Program-made: the position numbers and the translations under genes
Assembly: GCF_030295935.1 (NCBI RefSeq)
Contig: NZ_AP027362.1
Coordinates: forward strand, 2,294,001 to 2,358,000
Source of the DNA: Thalassotalea piscium
GTDB lineage: Bacteria > Pseudomonadota > Gammaproteobacteria > Enterobacterales > Alteromonadaceae
DNA length: 64,000 nt
Direction: 5' to 3'
Notes under the pieces: generated by a model
The model's input: the letters and a program-made list of their open reading frames with translations, nothing else
Told to the model about the DNA's origin: nothing
Database searches by the model: none
Shown here: positions 27,464-37,345 of the stretch, piece after piece
Layout: every line of letters starts with the position of its first letter
How positions within the stretch are numbered: position 1 is the first letter of the stretch

Positions 27464-28189
27464 TTAAATGTTATTTTTTCTACCGTTTCGCTCACTTTCA
27501 AGTATTTTTTGCCCCTCTGTAATAGCTTTAACGGCTTTAGAGCGAAACTCTCGATTAAACAAGGTATGTACGACAAACAAGCTCACAAAAATCAGTAAAA
27601 AGGGATGAAAAAACCATAAAACAACCGCAATAGAAAAATAAAAAGCACGCAGACCATAATTATATGAATGGGCTGCTTGATCTTGAACTATCGCCATTTG
27701 ATAAGCATATTTTTGGTGACTTTCTTCAGGCCCATTTTGACTGTAAGGAGCTGCACCAATCATCACATTTAAAAAGCCATATTGACGCATCGACCAGGTA
27801 AAGTGAAAAAATGCCATAACAAAAATAACAACCAATACACCAAGCTTAACTTGGATGATGCCATGATCAGGATATGCCGTAAAAGGGATAGTCGCGAGTA
27901 CTTGTTCTAGTCTATCTACTTGTGAAAATAACGTTAATACCCCTGCTAAAACCAGCAAGGTTGTTGAGGCAAAAAAAGCAATATTACGTTCTAAGTTTGC
28001 AAGTAACCCTGCTTCTACCATCCTTAAGTCACGCTCCATTGTTTCATACATCCAATGAATTCTGTGCTGATGTAAGCAACGTGCAATACAGTCGTCTGTT
28101 TTAGCTCGTTTTTTTGCAAACCATGTATAGCCTGTCCAACTAAAAACAAAGACAATTAAAGCAAATAAATCAAAGTAATAATTATTCAT
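27464..28189 (-). CDS. DUF599 family membrane protein
   Basis: About 241 residues from the ATG at 28189 (an in-frame TTG two codons upstream is also possible). Membrane helices near residues 5-22, 70-90, 110-130 and a pair at 180-225. The pattern YETMERDLRMVEAGLLANLERNIAFFAST fits DUF599. Function unknown. It heads a probable operon with DUF2919, dnaQ and the TIGR03503-like gene. Confidence 0.8.
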   Translation of the reverse strand: MNNYYFDLFALIVFVFSWTGYTWFAKKRAKTDDCIARCLHQHRIHWMYETMERDLRMVEAGLLANLERNIAFFASTTLLVLAGVLTLFSQVDRLEQVLATIPFTAYPDHGIIQVKLGVLVVIFVMAFFHFTWSMRQYGFLNVMIGAAPYSQNGPEESHQKYAYQMAIVQDQAAHSYNYGLRAFYFSIAVVLWFFHPFLLIFVSLFVVHTLFNREFRSKAVKAITEGQKILESERNGRKNNI

Positions 28190-28677
28190 AGCCAATCAAG
28201 TTGCAGTTATTATAGTGCAAGTATGCATTAGTATGCTTATTTATTCGAGAACAATTTCTTTAAATTATTGTGAAATTTTAAAGTGAACTTATTGATTTAC
28301 ATTAGATAATATCCACCTAAGGCTCTAAATTTTAATTTATATTACTAAATACTTTGCAATATAAATTAACAATGAATATCAATTAGTTAAAGTGGGTGAA
28401 GTTGTGTATATTATTCAACATTAATAAGTTATTGCTAAATACAGCCAAGCGGATACAAAGTTATTGTTTCCAACAAGTAAGCAAAACGCAGTAGCTCAAT
28501 CCAATAAAGGTCATTGGTGTTGTAGCATATTTATATATTAAAGAAAAAAACGCCTTAATGTAAAAATACAGCTAATCTTATTGTATTGGTCAGTCATCGT
28601 GTTTTCTTTGACTCATATTCACATAGCGATATTATGTCTCAAATTTATTTTGTCCAAAAGATACCTAAGGGCTATTA
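28190..28677. other. Divergent intergenic region, DUF599 / DUF5916
   Basis: A 488-bp AT-rich region with no recognisable gene. It holds a good promoter for the rightward DUF5916 gene (28608-28635). Nothing else was identified. Confidence 0.5.
28608..28635 (+). promoter_or_regulatory. Sigma-70 promoter for the first DUF5916 gene
   Basis: TTGACT, a 16-nt spacer, TATTAT, ending 42 bp before the ATG at 28678. Both hexamers are close to consensus. Confidence 0.6.
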
Positions 28678-31056
28678 ATGAAAAATAGCAATATATCGAT
28701 AGCCTTCGCTTTATTATGCTTTCCTCTTTATTTTATGTTGAATAATGCTTTTGCTAATTCGCATGTTAAAAACACCTCTAAAATTGAAATACCTCGCGTT
28801 GAAGGTCAAATTACAATAGATGCTAAAATTTCAGAGCCGCAATGGCGTAATGCCAAAAAGGTACTGATTAATAACATCACTCGACCTCATAATAATATAC
28901 CAAGTAGCATTAACACAGAGGCCTTGTTAATGGAAGATGGTAATACTTTATACATTGCTTTCTTCGCGCAAGATCCTGAGCCTGAAAAAATACGCGCTTT
29001 TTATAAAGATCGCGATAAGGTTTGGGGAGACGATATCGTTGGTATAAAAATAGACACTTTTAATGATCAACGCAGTGCTTATCGGTTTTTGGTTAACCCT
29101 CTTGGTGTAAAAATTGATGGTGTTGAAAACGAAGTCACCCAAAGAGAAAGCGATGCATGGGATGGAATATGGGATGCTGCAGGTGAAATTACCTGCAACG
29201 GTTATGTGGTAGAAATAGCCCTTCCTTTGAGTATTTTGAACTTTACCGAAAAATCTACGCCGCAAGACTGGGGGATTGAATTAGTTCGCTTTTATCCTAG
29301 AGAAGAATCGTTAAGAATTTCTAACATCACAATAGATCGCGATAATAGCTGTGAGCTTTGTCAGCTTGCCACAGCTACAGGCTTCTCAGGAGCCAAACAA
29401 GGTAGCAACTTGATCGTTGCACCTTCGTTAGTTACGGGTAAAAGCCAAGAAAGATCTGCGAATGATAGCCAGTGGATCAATACAACTAATACCGAAGCTA
29501 GCTTAGATTTACGCTGGGGTATAACACCTGATGTTTTACTTAATGCCACCATAAACCCAGACTTTTCAACGATAGAAACAGACAGCTCCCAGCTTAATAT
29601 TAACAATACCTTTGCTTTATTTTTTCAAGAAAAACGGGCGTTTTTTTTAGATAATGCTGATTACTTCGACTCAAATTACGACTTAATTTATACCAGAAAT
29701 ATTAATGCACCTAATTATGGAGCAAAACTAACAGGACGGAAAAACAACCACTCATTTGGATTGTTTGTTACCGATGATGACAGTACCAATATTTTAATTC
29801 CCGGAAACCGAGCGTCATCAGTAGCTGAAATAGAAGGCGAATCTAAAGCCTCTGCGCTACGCTATCGTTATAATTATAATAAAAACATTACACTAGGATG
29901 GATTTCAACATTAAGAACTGCAACAGATTATCAAAACCAAGTACATGGTATTGATGCAAGAGTACGCTTGGGTACTTATGATGTTATAAAGTTCCAAAGC
30001 TTATATTCAGATACTGAATACCCAAGCACACTCTTTGAACAGTTTTGTAACGCGGATAATCCTGACGATTGCTTAAATGCGAATAATACGGAGTGTGAAT
30101 TTGGCAATTGTGATTTTAATGAAAAAGTTCTCCGAACACTTAACAGCGATGGTTTCAGCGGAAATGCAATAAGAGCTGGATACTACCATAACGACAGTGA
30201 TTGGTACTATCGGGTAACTTATGACCGCCAAAATGCAGGTTTTAGAGGGGATTTAGGCTTTATATCACGAGTAGATCATAATAAATTTTCAATTGGCGGC
30301 GACCGTAAATGGTACGCACAACCAGGTGATTGGTGGAGTCAATTTAAAATATATTCAGACTGGGATATTATAAAAAATGACAATAACGAATTAATTGAAA
30401 AAGAATTTGATATAAATGCCCGCCTAACTGCTAGCCACAATACCAACGTCAGACTAGCTTATAGCTATAGAGATAAAGTTGGTAGCCGCCACGATAAAAG
30501 TAATTTAGCTATCGACGGTAATACCACGTTATTTACTGAAAAAAATACTTCATTATTCGCTGAAGTCAGACCTACGTTAGGCTTTATCATTGGTGCTGAT
30601 GTTAGCACTGGCGATTCAATTGATTACAGTAATAATCGTTTAGGTAAAAGTAAACGCTTTCAATCAAATATGACTTGGAACCTAAACCAACATATTGAAA
30701 TAAAACTAAAACATACATTTAGTAAGCTCGATGCAGATCAACAAAACGTATTTATTGCGCGATTAACAGATTTACGCGCAGTGTATCAATTTAATGTACA
30801 AAGCTTCATTCGATTTAGTGTAATCTATAATAATACACATCGTAACGTAGGTAACTATCTCTATATTGCCCCTGAAGACTTAATGTCTCACAGTAAAGCG
30901 CTTTCAACTGAACTGTTATATGCCTATAAAATCAACTCGCAAACCGTATTTTATCTAGGTTATTCTGATAGTCATGACGCTGAGCAACACTTTAGTGATC
31001 TCGAGCAAAACCAACGAAGTATTTTTACCAAGTTTAGTTATGCATGGGTACAATAA
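28678..31056 (+). CDS. DUF5916 / CBM9-like outer-membrane protein, paralogue 1
   Basis: A 792-residue exported protein with a signal peptide ending near residue 26. A CBM9-like beta-sandwich at about 38-225 (RVEGQITIDAKISEPQWRNA, GDDIVGIKIDTF) is followed by a DUF5916-type region with many alternating aromatic and polar strands to the C-terminus, ending SYAWVQ, as expected of an outer-membrane beta barrel. The motif TINPDFSTIETDSSQLNIN, followed by FFQEKRAFFLDNADYF, is typical of the family. Paired cysteines occur in the sandwich (CELC). Function unknown; carbohydrate or polymer handling is only a guess from the CBM9-like fold. A paralogue lies 185 bp downstream. Confidence 0.85.
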   Translation: MKNSNISIAFALLCFPLYFMLNNAFANSHVKNTSKIEIPRVEGQITIDAKISEPQWRNAKKVLINNITRPHNNIPSSINTEALLMEDGNTLYIAFFAQDPEPEKIRAFYKDRDKVWGDDIVGIKIDTFNDQRSAYRFLVNPLGVKIDGVENEVTQRESDAWDGIWDAAGEITCNGYVVEIALPLSILNFTEKSTPQDWGIELVRFYPREESLRISNITIDRDNSCELCQLATATGFSGAKQGSNLIVAPSLVTGKSQERSANDSQWINTTNTEASLDLRWGITPDVLLNATINPDFSTIETDSSQLNINNTFALFFQEKRAFFLDNADYFDSNYDLIYTRNINAPNYGAKLTGRKNNHSFGLFVTDDDSTNILIPGNRASSVAEIEGESKASALRYRYNYNKNITLGWISTLRTATDYQNQVHGIDARVRLGTYDVIKFQSLYSDTEYPSTLFEQFCNADNPDDCLNANNTECEFGNCDFNEKVLRTLNSDGFSGNAIRAGYYHNDSDWYYRVTYDRQNAGFRGDLGFISRVDHNKFSIGGDRKWYAQPGDWWSQFKIYSDWDIIKNDNNELIEKEFDINARLTASHNTNVRLAYSYRDKVGSRHDKSNLAIDGNTTLFTEKNTSLFAEVRPTLGFIIGADVSTGDSIDYSNNRLGKSKRFQSNMTWNLNQHIEIKLKHTFSKLDADQQNVFIARLTDLRAVYQFNVQSFIRFSVIYNNTHRNVGNYLYIAPEDLMSHSKALSTELLYAYKINSQTVFYLGYSDSHDAEQHFSDLEQNQRSIFTKFSYAWVQ

Positions 31057-31241
31057 TTACTATTTCACCACAGCACGATTGATGTACACGCATAAAAATA
31101 TCACCATAAAGTTCAACTTTATGCTTTTACATCAATCAATTATTGGTTGTATTAATGACACTAATTTGACACAATTTAACCGAAAAGGAATTGTAATTCG
31201 CATTACATAATAAAAATAATAAACAAAAAGTAGAAAAAGTT

Positions 31242-33491
31242 ATGCTCAAAATAAGGAATAGTTACGCCTTTTTTGTAACTGTAGTATTCACACTCACAAG
31301 CCCTCTTTTAACCGCTCAAGAGGCTTCCAACAGTATCCAATCACTCTCAATACCCTATAGTAAAAATACCGCTATTATAGATGGAGAATTAAACGATCCA
31401 ATTTGGGATGAAGCCAACACTGTCGAACTCAATATTGTCAATTACCCTTGGAATAACGTATCAAGCCCCGTAAAAACTACGGCTAAAATCGTTGAGAATG
31501 GCGAATTTTTGTATGTTTCTTTTGTTGCACAAGACCCTAACCCTGAAAATATTCAAGCCTCTTTAGGTGATAGGGATACTAAGTGGGGAGACGACTTAGT
31601 TGTTGTGAAACTTGACACCTTTAATACCCGTCGACTTAATTATCAATTTATGGTCAATCCTTTTGGTGTTCAAATTGACGAAATAAATAATGAAATGACG
31701 GGTGAGGCTAACTCTTCATGGGATGCGATTTGGCAGTCTTATGGAAAAATTACTGAACAGGGATATCAAGTTGAACTGGCGATTCCTTACCGTATTCTTA
31801 ATTTTTCAGATAATGATGAAATTAAAACATGGGCAATAGAACTAATTAGATTATACCCTCGTGACACTCGTCTGCGTATTTCACATATACCTTTAGACCG
31901 AGATAATGACTGTTGGTTATGTCAAATACCAGAAGCAAAGGGTTTTAAAAACGCTAAAGCGGGCAAAAAGCTCATGTTAACACCTGCTCTTGTCGCTCAA
32001 AAAGATCAATACAGAGATGTTTATGACAGCTCCAACGATTGGCACAGCGATAGTGATATTGAAGCAGGCTTAGACCTACGCTGGGGTATCAATTCAAATA
32101 CGTTATTAAATGCCACTATAAACCCAGACTTTTCAACCGTAGAATCTGACGCGGGTCAGTTGAGCATTAATAAAACCTTCTCACTTTATTACGAAGAGAA
32201 ACGCCAGTTTTTTACTGAAAATTCAGATTATTTTAGTTCAAATTATAATTTGGTTTATAGCCGTAATATTGCAGATCCTGATTATGGTGCCAAACTTACT
32301 GGTAGCAAAGACAAACACAGCTATGGTGTTTTTATAACAAATGATACTGAAACCAACTTTATTATTCCTGGCAACACTCAATCGCGCATTGCTTCATTAA
32401 ATACAGAGAGTCACTCAGGGGCAATTAAATATCGCTTTGATGCCAATGAAGACTTGTCTATTGGCGCTATTAGCACGCTCAGAACTGCCGACAATTATCA
32501 TAACTATGTCTTTGGTTTCGATGGTAAGTACAAATTTGATGACTCAAATAGCATCCTCGCACAATGGTTAAGTTCAGATACAAAGCATGAGGGAAACTTT
32601 CAAGATCAGGCATTAAAGCTTAACTTTATCCACAGCTCAGAATATTGGGGTATTAAAGCTGAGCATCAAGATATAGGCCAAGACTTTAGAGCTGACTTAG
32701 GTTACATGCCTTATGCTGATTATCAGTTAGACAGTATTTTAGTTGATCGCTTTTTTTATGGTGAATCAGATAGCATTTGGCAGGAAGCAAAACTCTCAGG
32801 CCAGTGGCAAATTAAACATAGTGATAAGGGCGAATTACTTGAAAAAAGCCTAGCCACTAGCTTTGGAATTGATGGCCCGCTACTTTCCTACGTTGACATT
32901 ATGTTAACTCATGCAGAAAAAGTAGGTTTGCGCTATGACCCAAGCAAAACCGCTATTGATGGCAACACGACCTTATTTACTGAAAATCAAGCAGTCTTTC
33001 ATCTTGATATACAGCCTAGCAATAAATTATATAGCTCTGTAGATATCACATTAGGTGATAAAATTGACTACGATAATAACCGCTTGGGTGACTATAAAGA
33101 AATAAGTGCTAATATCGCCTATAACGCAACTAAGCACCTTGAAATAGATTTTTACCAAACTTACGGCAGTTTAGAGGCTGACAGCGCTAATGTATATCGA
33201 GCCTCACTCTCAGAGCTAAGGCTAAGTTATCAATTTGATGTTCGCAGTTATTTAAAACTTAACCTTGTTTATAGTGATATTGAAAGAAATCCAAATAACA
33301 ACCCGATGGTAGACGTTTCAGCAACTAATAATGATCTATCAGCTCAGTTAATTTACGCGTACAAAATTAACCCTCAAACGGTATTTTTCTTAGGGTATTC
33401 TGACTTTAGTTATCAAGATGATGACTTGTTCAGTCTCGAACGTGCAGAGCGCACCTTTTTCACTAAAGTCAGTTACGCTTGGTTACCTTAA
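31242..33491 (+). CDS. DUF5916 / CBM9-like outer-membrane protein, paralogue 2
   Basis: 749 residues with the same architecture as its upstream neighbour: a signal peptide ending near residue 25 (TAQEA), a CBM9-like sandwich, then a barrel-type region ending SYAWLP. Shared blocks include RDTKWGDDLVVVKLDTFN, TINPDFSTVESDAGQLSIN and DPSKTAIDGNTTLFTE. It lacks the extra cysteine-rich insert (around residues 455-480) seen in paralogue 1. The pair is an old tandem duplication. The racemase gene starts 25 bp after its stop. Confidence 0.85.
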   Translation: MLKIRNSYAFFVTVVFTLTSPLLTAQEASNSIQSLSIPYSKNTAIIDGELNDPIWDEANTVELNIVNYPWNNVSSPVKTTAKIVENGEFLYVSFVAQDPNPENIQASLGDRDTKWGDDLVVVKLDTFNTRRLNYQFMVNPFGVQIDEINNEMTGEANSSWDAIWQSYGKITEQGYQVELAIPYRILNFSDNDEIKTWAIELIRLYPRDTRLRISHIPLDRDNDCWLCQIPEAKGFKNAKAGKKLMLTPALVAQKDQYRDVYDSSNDWHSDSDIEAGLDLRWGINSNTLLNATINPDFSTVESDAGQLSINKTFSLYYEEKRQFFTENSDYFSSNYNLVYSRNIADPDYGAKLTGSKDKHSYGVFITNDTETNFIIPGNTQSRIASLNTESHSGAIKYRFDANEDLSIGAISTLRTADNYHNYVFGFDGKYKFDDSNSILAQWLSSDTKHEGNFQDQALKLNFIHSSEYWGIKAEHQDIGQDFRADLGYMPYADYQLDSILVDRFFYGESDSIWQEAKLSGQWQIKHSDKGELLEKSLATSFGIDGPLLSYVDIMLTHAEKVGLRYDPSKTAIDGNTTLFTENQAVFHLDIQPSNKLYSSVDITLGDKIDYDNNRLGDYKEISANIAYNATKHLEIDFYQTYGSLEADSANVYRASLSELRLSYQFDVRSYLKLNLVYSDIERNPNNNPMVDVSATNNDLSAQLIYAYKINPQTVFFLGYSDFSYQDDDLFSLERAERTFFTKVSYAWLP

Positions 33492-33516
33492 GCTATTTAA
33501 AATAAAGAGTAATGTA

Positions 33517-34212
33517 ATGAAAACCATTGGATTGTTAGGGGGAATGAGCTGGGAGTCTACTGTTAGCTATTACCAACTGCTCAATCAAAGTGTTAACAAA
33601 AAGCTCGGTGGATTACATTCAGCTAAAATTATTTTAAACAGCGTAAACTTTGATGAAATAGAAAAGCTACAGCGCCAAGGTGATTGGGCACAAACGGCAA
33701 AAATATTATCTAAAGCAGCTCAAGCTGTAGAAGCTAGTGGCGCTGACTTTTTAATTATTTGTACCAATACTATGCATAAAGTGTTTGACACTATTAGTAA
33801 TAGTGTTTCAATTCCTTTAATACATATAGCCGATGCAACCGCAGTTGAATTACAGCAACAAAATATCACTAAAGTCGGTTTGCTAGGAACAAAGTTCACT
33901 ATGGAGCAGGACTTTTATAAAGGTCGCCTAAAAGATAAATTTGCAATTGATGTTATTGTGCCTAATGAAGTAGACCAACAAATGATTCATCAAGTGATTT
34001 ATCAAGAATTATGTCTTGGAAAAATAAACGACTCATCTAAAGTACAATACCTTAATATTATTAACCGCTTACACCAACAAGGTGCACAAGCAATAATTTT
34101 AGGTTGTACTGAAATAGCATTATTAATTGATCAGAAAGACACTGAAGTATTGTTATTTAATACAACAGCTATTCACGCGCAAGCTGCGGCTGAATTTGCA
34201 ATGTTGCAGTAA
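33517..34212 (+). CDS. Aspartate/glutamate racemase family protein
   Basis: 231 residues from the ATG at 33517 (an upstream in-frame start would lie inside the DUF5916 gene). It begins MKTIGLLGGMSWESTVSYY, the family N-terminus. Catalytic cysteines are in ICTNTMHK (about residue 83) and LGCTEIALL (about 195), the two-base pair of PLP-independent amino acid racemases. Closest in style to the YgeA/aspartate racemase branch; the amino acid substrate is not certain. Probably cotranscribed with the DUF5916 gene. Confidence 0.88.
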   Translation: MKTIGLLGGMSWESTVSYYQLLNQSVNKKLGGLHSAKIILNSVNFDEIEKLQRQGDWAQTAKILSKAAQAVEASGADFLIICTNTMHKVFDTISNSVSIPLIHIADATAVELQQQNITKVGLLGTKFTMEQDFYKGRLKDKFAIDVIVPNEVDQQMIHQVIYQELCLGKINDSSKVQYLNIINRLHQQGAQAIILGCTEIALLIDQKDTEVLLFNTTAIHAQAAAEFAMLQ

Positions 34213-34497
34213 GATCAACACTCCTAGTAAAGTAAGATGCCCGTGTCGTCATTTCGACAGTTTATGGGAGTGTTTCGACGGCCATTCACATAAATTAACA
34301 CCTAAATGTTAACATGTTAGTCCTAAAACAAGGTGCGTGTATTGTACGCACATACGGGTAACCCGGTAAAAGTGTCTTTGACTGCGGCGACACGAACATC
34401 TAACTAAAGTATAGTTATAGATTACAAAAAGGGGGTAATAAATTGCTTATTTCCAGCATAAATGACCTACAATTTAGCTAACATATTGTTTACTCGA
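34213..34497. other. Intergenic region with several short hairpins
   Basis: 285 bp between the racemase and the decayed RDD gene, which face each other. It holds several small inverted repeats: TGTCG/CGACA at about 34234-34249, GTGCGT/ACGCAC at about 34333-34351 and CGGGT/ACCCG at about 34357-34367. It is more GC-rich than the surroundings. It matches no riboswitch or RNA family that I recognise. Confidence 0.4.
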
Positions 34498-34995
34498 TTA
34501 ATGTTTATTCTTGTTGATTGTTTTTTTATTATCGATTACAGCAGTTGATGATATTTTATCATGTATACATTGGCGATTAGCATCCCAATAAATTTGCAAA
34601 AAACCTAATAAACCTGTTGCAAGCCCTGCACCATACCCGCCATAACGGCCAAAACTCTCCCGCACTGTTAATGGAGATCCATCAAGCTGAATAACGCTTA
34701 GTTGCATTATGCGCTTACCTAAGGTTTGCCCGTTCCATACAGAAGTAAGTACCGAAAAATATAAAGCTGCCCAACCAAAACTCAAACCAAGATCCTTTAT
34801 AACTCCTTTAAACCAGTCAAGCCCTTCATAAAATGTTTGATGGGTTTCTTTATCTTGAGGAGCAACCTGATTCGAAACATCGGGTTGCAATGCATTAGCA
34901 CGTTTTCTTGGTGGCGCTAGCGGAAGACCAAATAACGATTTATCTACTTCAAAAGCAAATGAGGTTAGTATTTTTCGTGTTTCTTTTTTACTTAA
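34498..34995 (-). pseudogene. RDD family membrane protein, 5' end disrupted by MITE-B
   Basis: The frame ending at 34498 encodes a C-terminal RDD-domain half (SVWNGQTLGKRIMQLSVIQL, then QIYWDANRQCIHDKISSTAVI). Read upstream in the same frame it continues with SKKETRKILTSFAFEVDKSL and FGLPLAPPRKR, a normal N-terminal part for RDD proteins, and then runs into the end of a MITE-B element at 34994. No ATG, GTG or TTG is available before the repeat; the first usable start is a TTG at 34890, inside the gene. The expected first membrane helix after PRKR also seems to be missing. It is either a pseudogene or expresses only a 130-residue remnant. Confidence 0.65.
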
Positions 34996-35274
34996 CCTGA
35001 ACTCGGGATAATGGATGTGCGCAAAAAACAGAAAAAGTAATATTTTACAATGCGTTAAATTATTTCTTTACAAGTTCTATGTGCATTTTTAATACCAATG
35101 CTATAAGTTTTGTGCGAATCAAGGCTGATTTGTATAACTAATAGTCGGCTATTAGTAGCAAATTAACGGTTTTTTAGTTCCAGACAAAAACCAAGTACTT
35201 ACGTCCATGCAGGCAACGCAGATACGCGCAAAAATCGTAGCTTTGGTGTATTTAGCTTATTCCGAATTCAGGTT
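34994..35274 (+). mobile_element. MITE-B, full-length copy 1
   Basis: A 281-bp non-coding element whose ends are inverted repeats (AACCTGAACTCGGGATAA at the left, the complement of AACCTGAATTCGGAATAA at the right). Its inner ~120 bp are nearly identical to copy 3 (58476-58754). It abuts and disrupts the RDD gene. Confidence 0.8.
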
Positions 35275-35524
35275 ACTTAAATAAGTAGGGTTATTTATGG
35301 CCATGGTTGATTTATTAGCCATTGGGATTAAATTTCAACAATTATGATTAAGAAAGGCTCTACTTATTCCATTATTGCATATAAGATATAACGAAATATC
35401 ACTTCTTTTTATTTCAATACACGCTACTCTTACACTGTATTTATAACAAACTTATGATCCGAGTTAGCTAAAATTAAAAGAATAACGTCACTAATTTGCA
35501 TCACCATACCGAAAGGAAATGAAC
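35275..35524. other. cysK upstream region
   Basis: 250 bp of AT-rich sequence between the MITE and cysK. Apart from AAAGGAA, the Shine-Dalgarno site at 35512-35518, no clear regulatory site was identified. Confidence 0.4.
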
Positions 35525-36493
35525 ATGCCAAATATTTTTCAAGATAATTCAACAACTATTGGAAATACACCACTAGTTAAATTAAACCGAGTAACAACAG
35601 GTAATGTGTTTGCTAAAGTAGAAGCAAGAAATCCTAGCTTTAGTGTTAAATGTAGAATTGGCGCTAATATGATTTGGGATGCTGAAAAACGCGGCCTATT
35701 AACTGAAGGTAAAGAAATCGTTGAGCCTACCAGTGGCAACACAGGTATTGCCTTAGCTTTTGTTGCTGCAGCTCGCGGGTATGCAATAACACTTACTATG
35801 CCTTCAACAATGAGTTTAGAGCGTAGAAAATTATTATCAGCATTAGGCGCAAAGCTAGAACTAACTGAAGGCGCTAAAGGTATGGGCGGTGCAATTGCCA
35901 AGGCACAAGAAATAAAAAACTCAGATCCAAATAAATATGTTCTTTTAGGTCAATTTGATAATCCTGCCAACCCTGAAATTCATGAAAAGACTACAGGTCC
36001 TGAAATATGGGAAGATACTAAAGGCGATGTCGACATTTTTGTTGCTGGTGTAGGCACTGGCGGTACAATTACTGGTGTAAGTCGATACCTTAAAAAAGTA
36101 GCAGATAAAACAATTATCTCTGTTGCAGTTGAGCCAACAGATTCACCTGTTATCAGCCAAAAAATGGCAGGACAAGAATTAACACCAGGCCCGCATAAGA
36201 TCCAAGGTATAGGTGCTGGTTTTATTCCTGGCAATTTAGATCTTTCAGTCATTGATGCAGTTGAGCAAGTATCTAATGAAGATGCTATGGCAATGACTCA
36301 CCGATTAATGAAAGAAGAAGGTATTTTAGCAGGAATTTCATCAGGCGCTGCTGTTGTTGCTGCAATTCGCTTAGCTGAAAAAGCAGAAAACAAAGACAAA
36401 AACGTAGTAGTGATCTTACCAAGTTCAGCCGAGCGGTATTTATCAAGTCCGTTATTTGGCGAAACGTTTTCTGAAAAAGAATTAGTGCAGTAG
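35525..36493 (+). CDS. cysK: Cysteine synthase A (O-acetylserine sulfhydrylase)
   Basis: Makes L-cysteine from O-acetylserine and sulfide. 322 residues from the ATG at 35525, which has AAAGGAA at a proper distance; the ATG six bases earlier overlaps that site. The PLP lysine is K42 ([11 protein letters not shown]), the substrate loop is TSGNTG (about 68-73), the phosphate-binding loop is [13 protein letters not shown] (about 177-189) and the C-terminal motif is GISSGAAV. Length matches E. coli CysK (323). The start [20 protein letters not shown] is typical. Followed by a hairpin terminator. Confidence 0.95.
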   Translation: MPNIFQDNSTTIGNTPLVKLNRVTTGNVFAKVEARNPSFSVKCRIGANMIWDAEKRGLLTEGKEIVEPTSGNTGIALAFVAAARGYAITLTMPSTMSLERRKLLSALGAKLELTEGAKGMGGAIAKAQEIKNSDPNKYVLLGQFDNPANPEIHEKTTGPEIWEDTKGDVDIFVAGVGTGGTITGVSRYLKKVADKTIISVAVEPTDSPVISQKMAGQELTPGPHKIQGIGAGFIPGNLDLSVIDAVEQVSNEDAMAMTHRLMKEEGILAGISSGAAVVAAIRLAEKAENKDKNVVVILPSSAERYLSSPLFGETFSEKELVQ

Positions 36494-36526
36494 TTATTTA
36501 GAAAGCGGAACAAAATAGTTGAATTT

Positions 36527-36547
36527 GGGCGCTTAGGCGCCCTTTTT
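36527..36547 (+). terminator. Rho-independent terminator after cysK
   Basis: GGGCGC-TTAG-GCGCCC stem-loop followed by TTTTT, 34 bp after the cysK stop codon. Confidence 0.88.
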
Positions 36548-36620
36548 ATTGCCAAACCATAGAAATTAATCAGGTACTTAGGGTATGATGAAACTAAGTT
36601 TTTAGGAAAAATGAAATATC

Positions 36621-37055
36621 ATGCGCCAATATTTAGCTATATTACTTATACCGTTACTTTTATTATTATCTGCCTGCGGAAATAATGAAGATGAAATATC
36701 GGAAATTGAAAACCCAGAAAAAGTGGCTGTCGCTTTTTTTGAAGCATTATATAATGAAAAAAACGCAAAAAAAGCAGCATCGGTTTGCTCTCCGCGGTTA
36801 GCTCGTATTGTAATGCACTACAAGTCGCCTAGCGCAATAGCCCGCCATCTTTTTAACATGTCTTACGATAATGTAGAAATTAGACCTGATGATAGTGGTG
36901 TAAAAGTAAGGGAGCAATTTAAAGATGCTGCGGTTATCACAGTATATTTTGATGGTTATTATCAGAATGATCGTATTAAAGAAGTTAAGCGACTTTCATT
37001 AGTTCAAATCAATGATAAGTGGGTTATAGATAAAATATTAAAAGACCCGTTTTAA
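36621..37055 (+). CDS. Small lipoprotein, DUF4878-like
   Basis: A 144-residue protein with a lipoprotein signal (LLIPLLLLLSACGNN, lipobox cysteine at about 19). The mature part resembles the NTF2-like DUF4878 fold (ENPEKVAVAFFEALYNEKN near the start, then VQINDKWVIDKI near the end). Function unknown. Its position between cysK and ggt, both in thiol metabolism, may be chance. Confidence 0.75.
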   Translation: MRQYLAILLIPLLLLLSACGNNEDEISEIENPEKVAVAFFEALYNEKNAKKAASVCSPRLARIVMHYKSPSAIARHLFNMSYDNVEIRPDDSGVKVREQFKDAAVITVYFDGYYQNDRIKEVKRLSLVQINDKWVIDKILKDPF

Positions 37056-37156
37056 TATTTATACCAAAGGCATTATTAATTTCTACCAATTAATAATGCC
37101 TATCGCTCTCTGTTAAGCCTTCTAAAAACCATCCCCGAATATCGCAGAATTAAATA

Positions 37157-37322
37157 TAATACCAGTTTCATTAATTAAGTGATCAATTTTATACGAAGTA
37201 AAAAAAAGTCAAATACAAGGCATTTATTTTCATAACTAGTTGCTCTAATTATAAAATTAATAACGCAGTAGTTGATTGTTTTAGCCAGTAGAAATGCTCA
37301 CATAGTTAGTGAGATTGGTATA
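37157..37322 (+). mobile_element. MITE-A, full-length copy 1
   Basis: A 166-bp non-coding element with imperfect terminal inverted repeats: ATACCAGTTTCATTAATTAA at the left and the complement of ATACCAATCTCACTAACTAT at the right. An inverted full-length copy is at 40443-40607 and a deleted copy at 51987-52081. Confidence 0.8.
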
Positions 37323-37345
37323 AAGCACGAACTCAAAAATACTTG

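Noticed and set aside
33418-33516. A longer start for the racemase
   Set aside because: It overlaps the end of the DUF5916 gene; the ATG at 33517 gives the family N-terminus.
34213-34440. A known riboswitch in the hairpin-rich gap
   Set aside because: No conserved core of the TPP, cobalamin, glycine or c-di-GMP classes could be identified, and the genes face each other.
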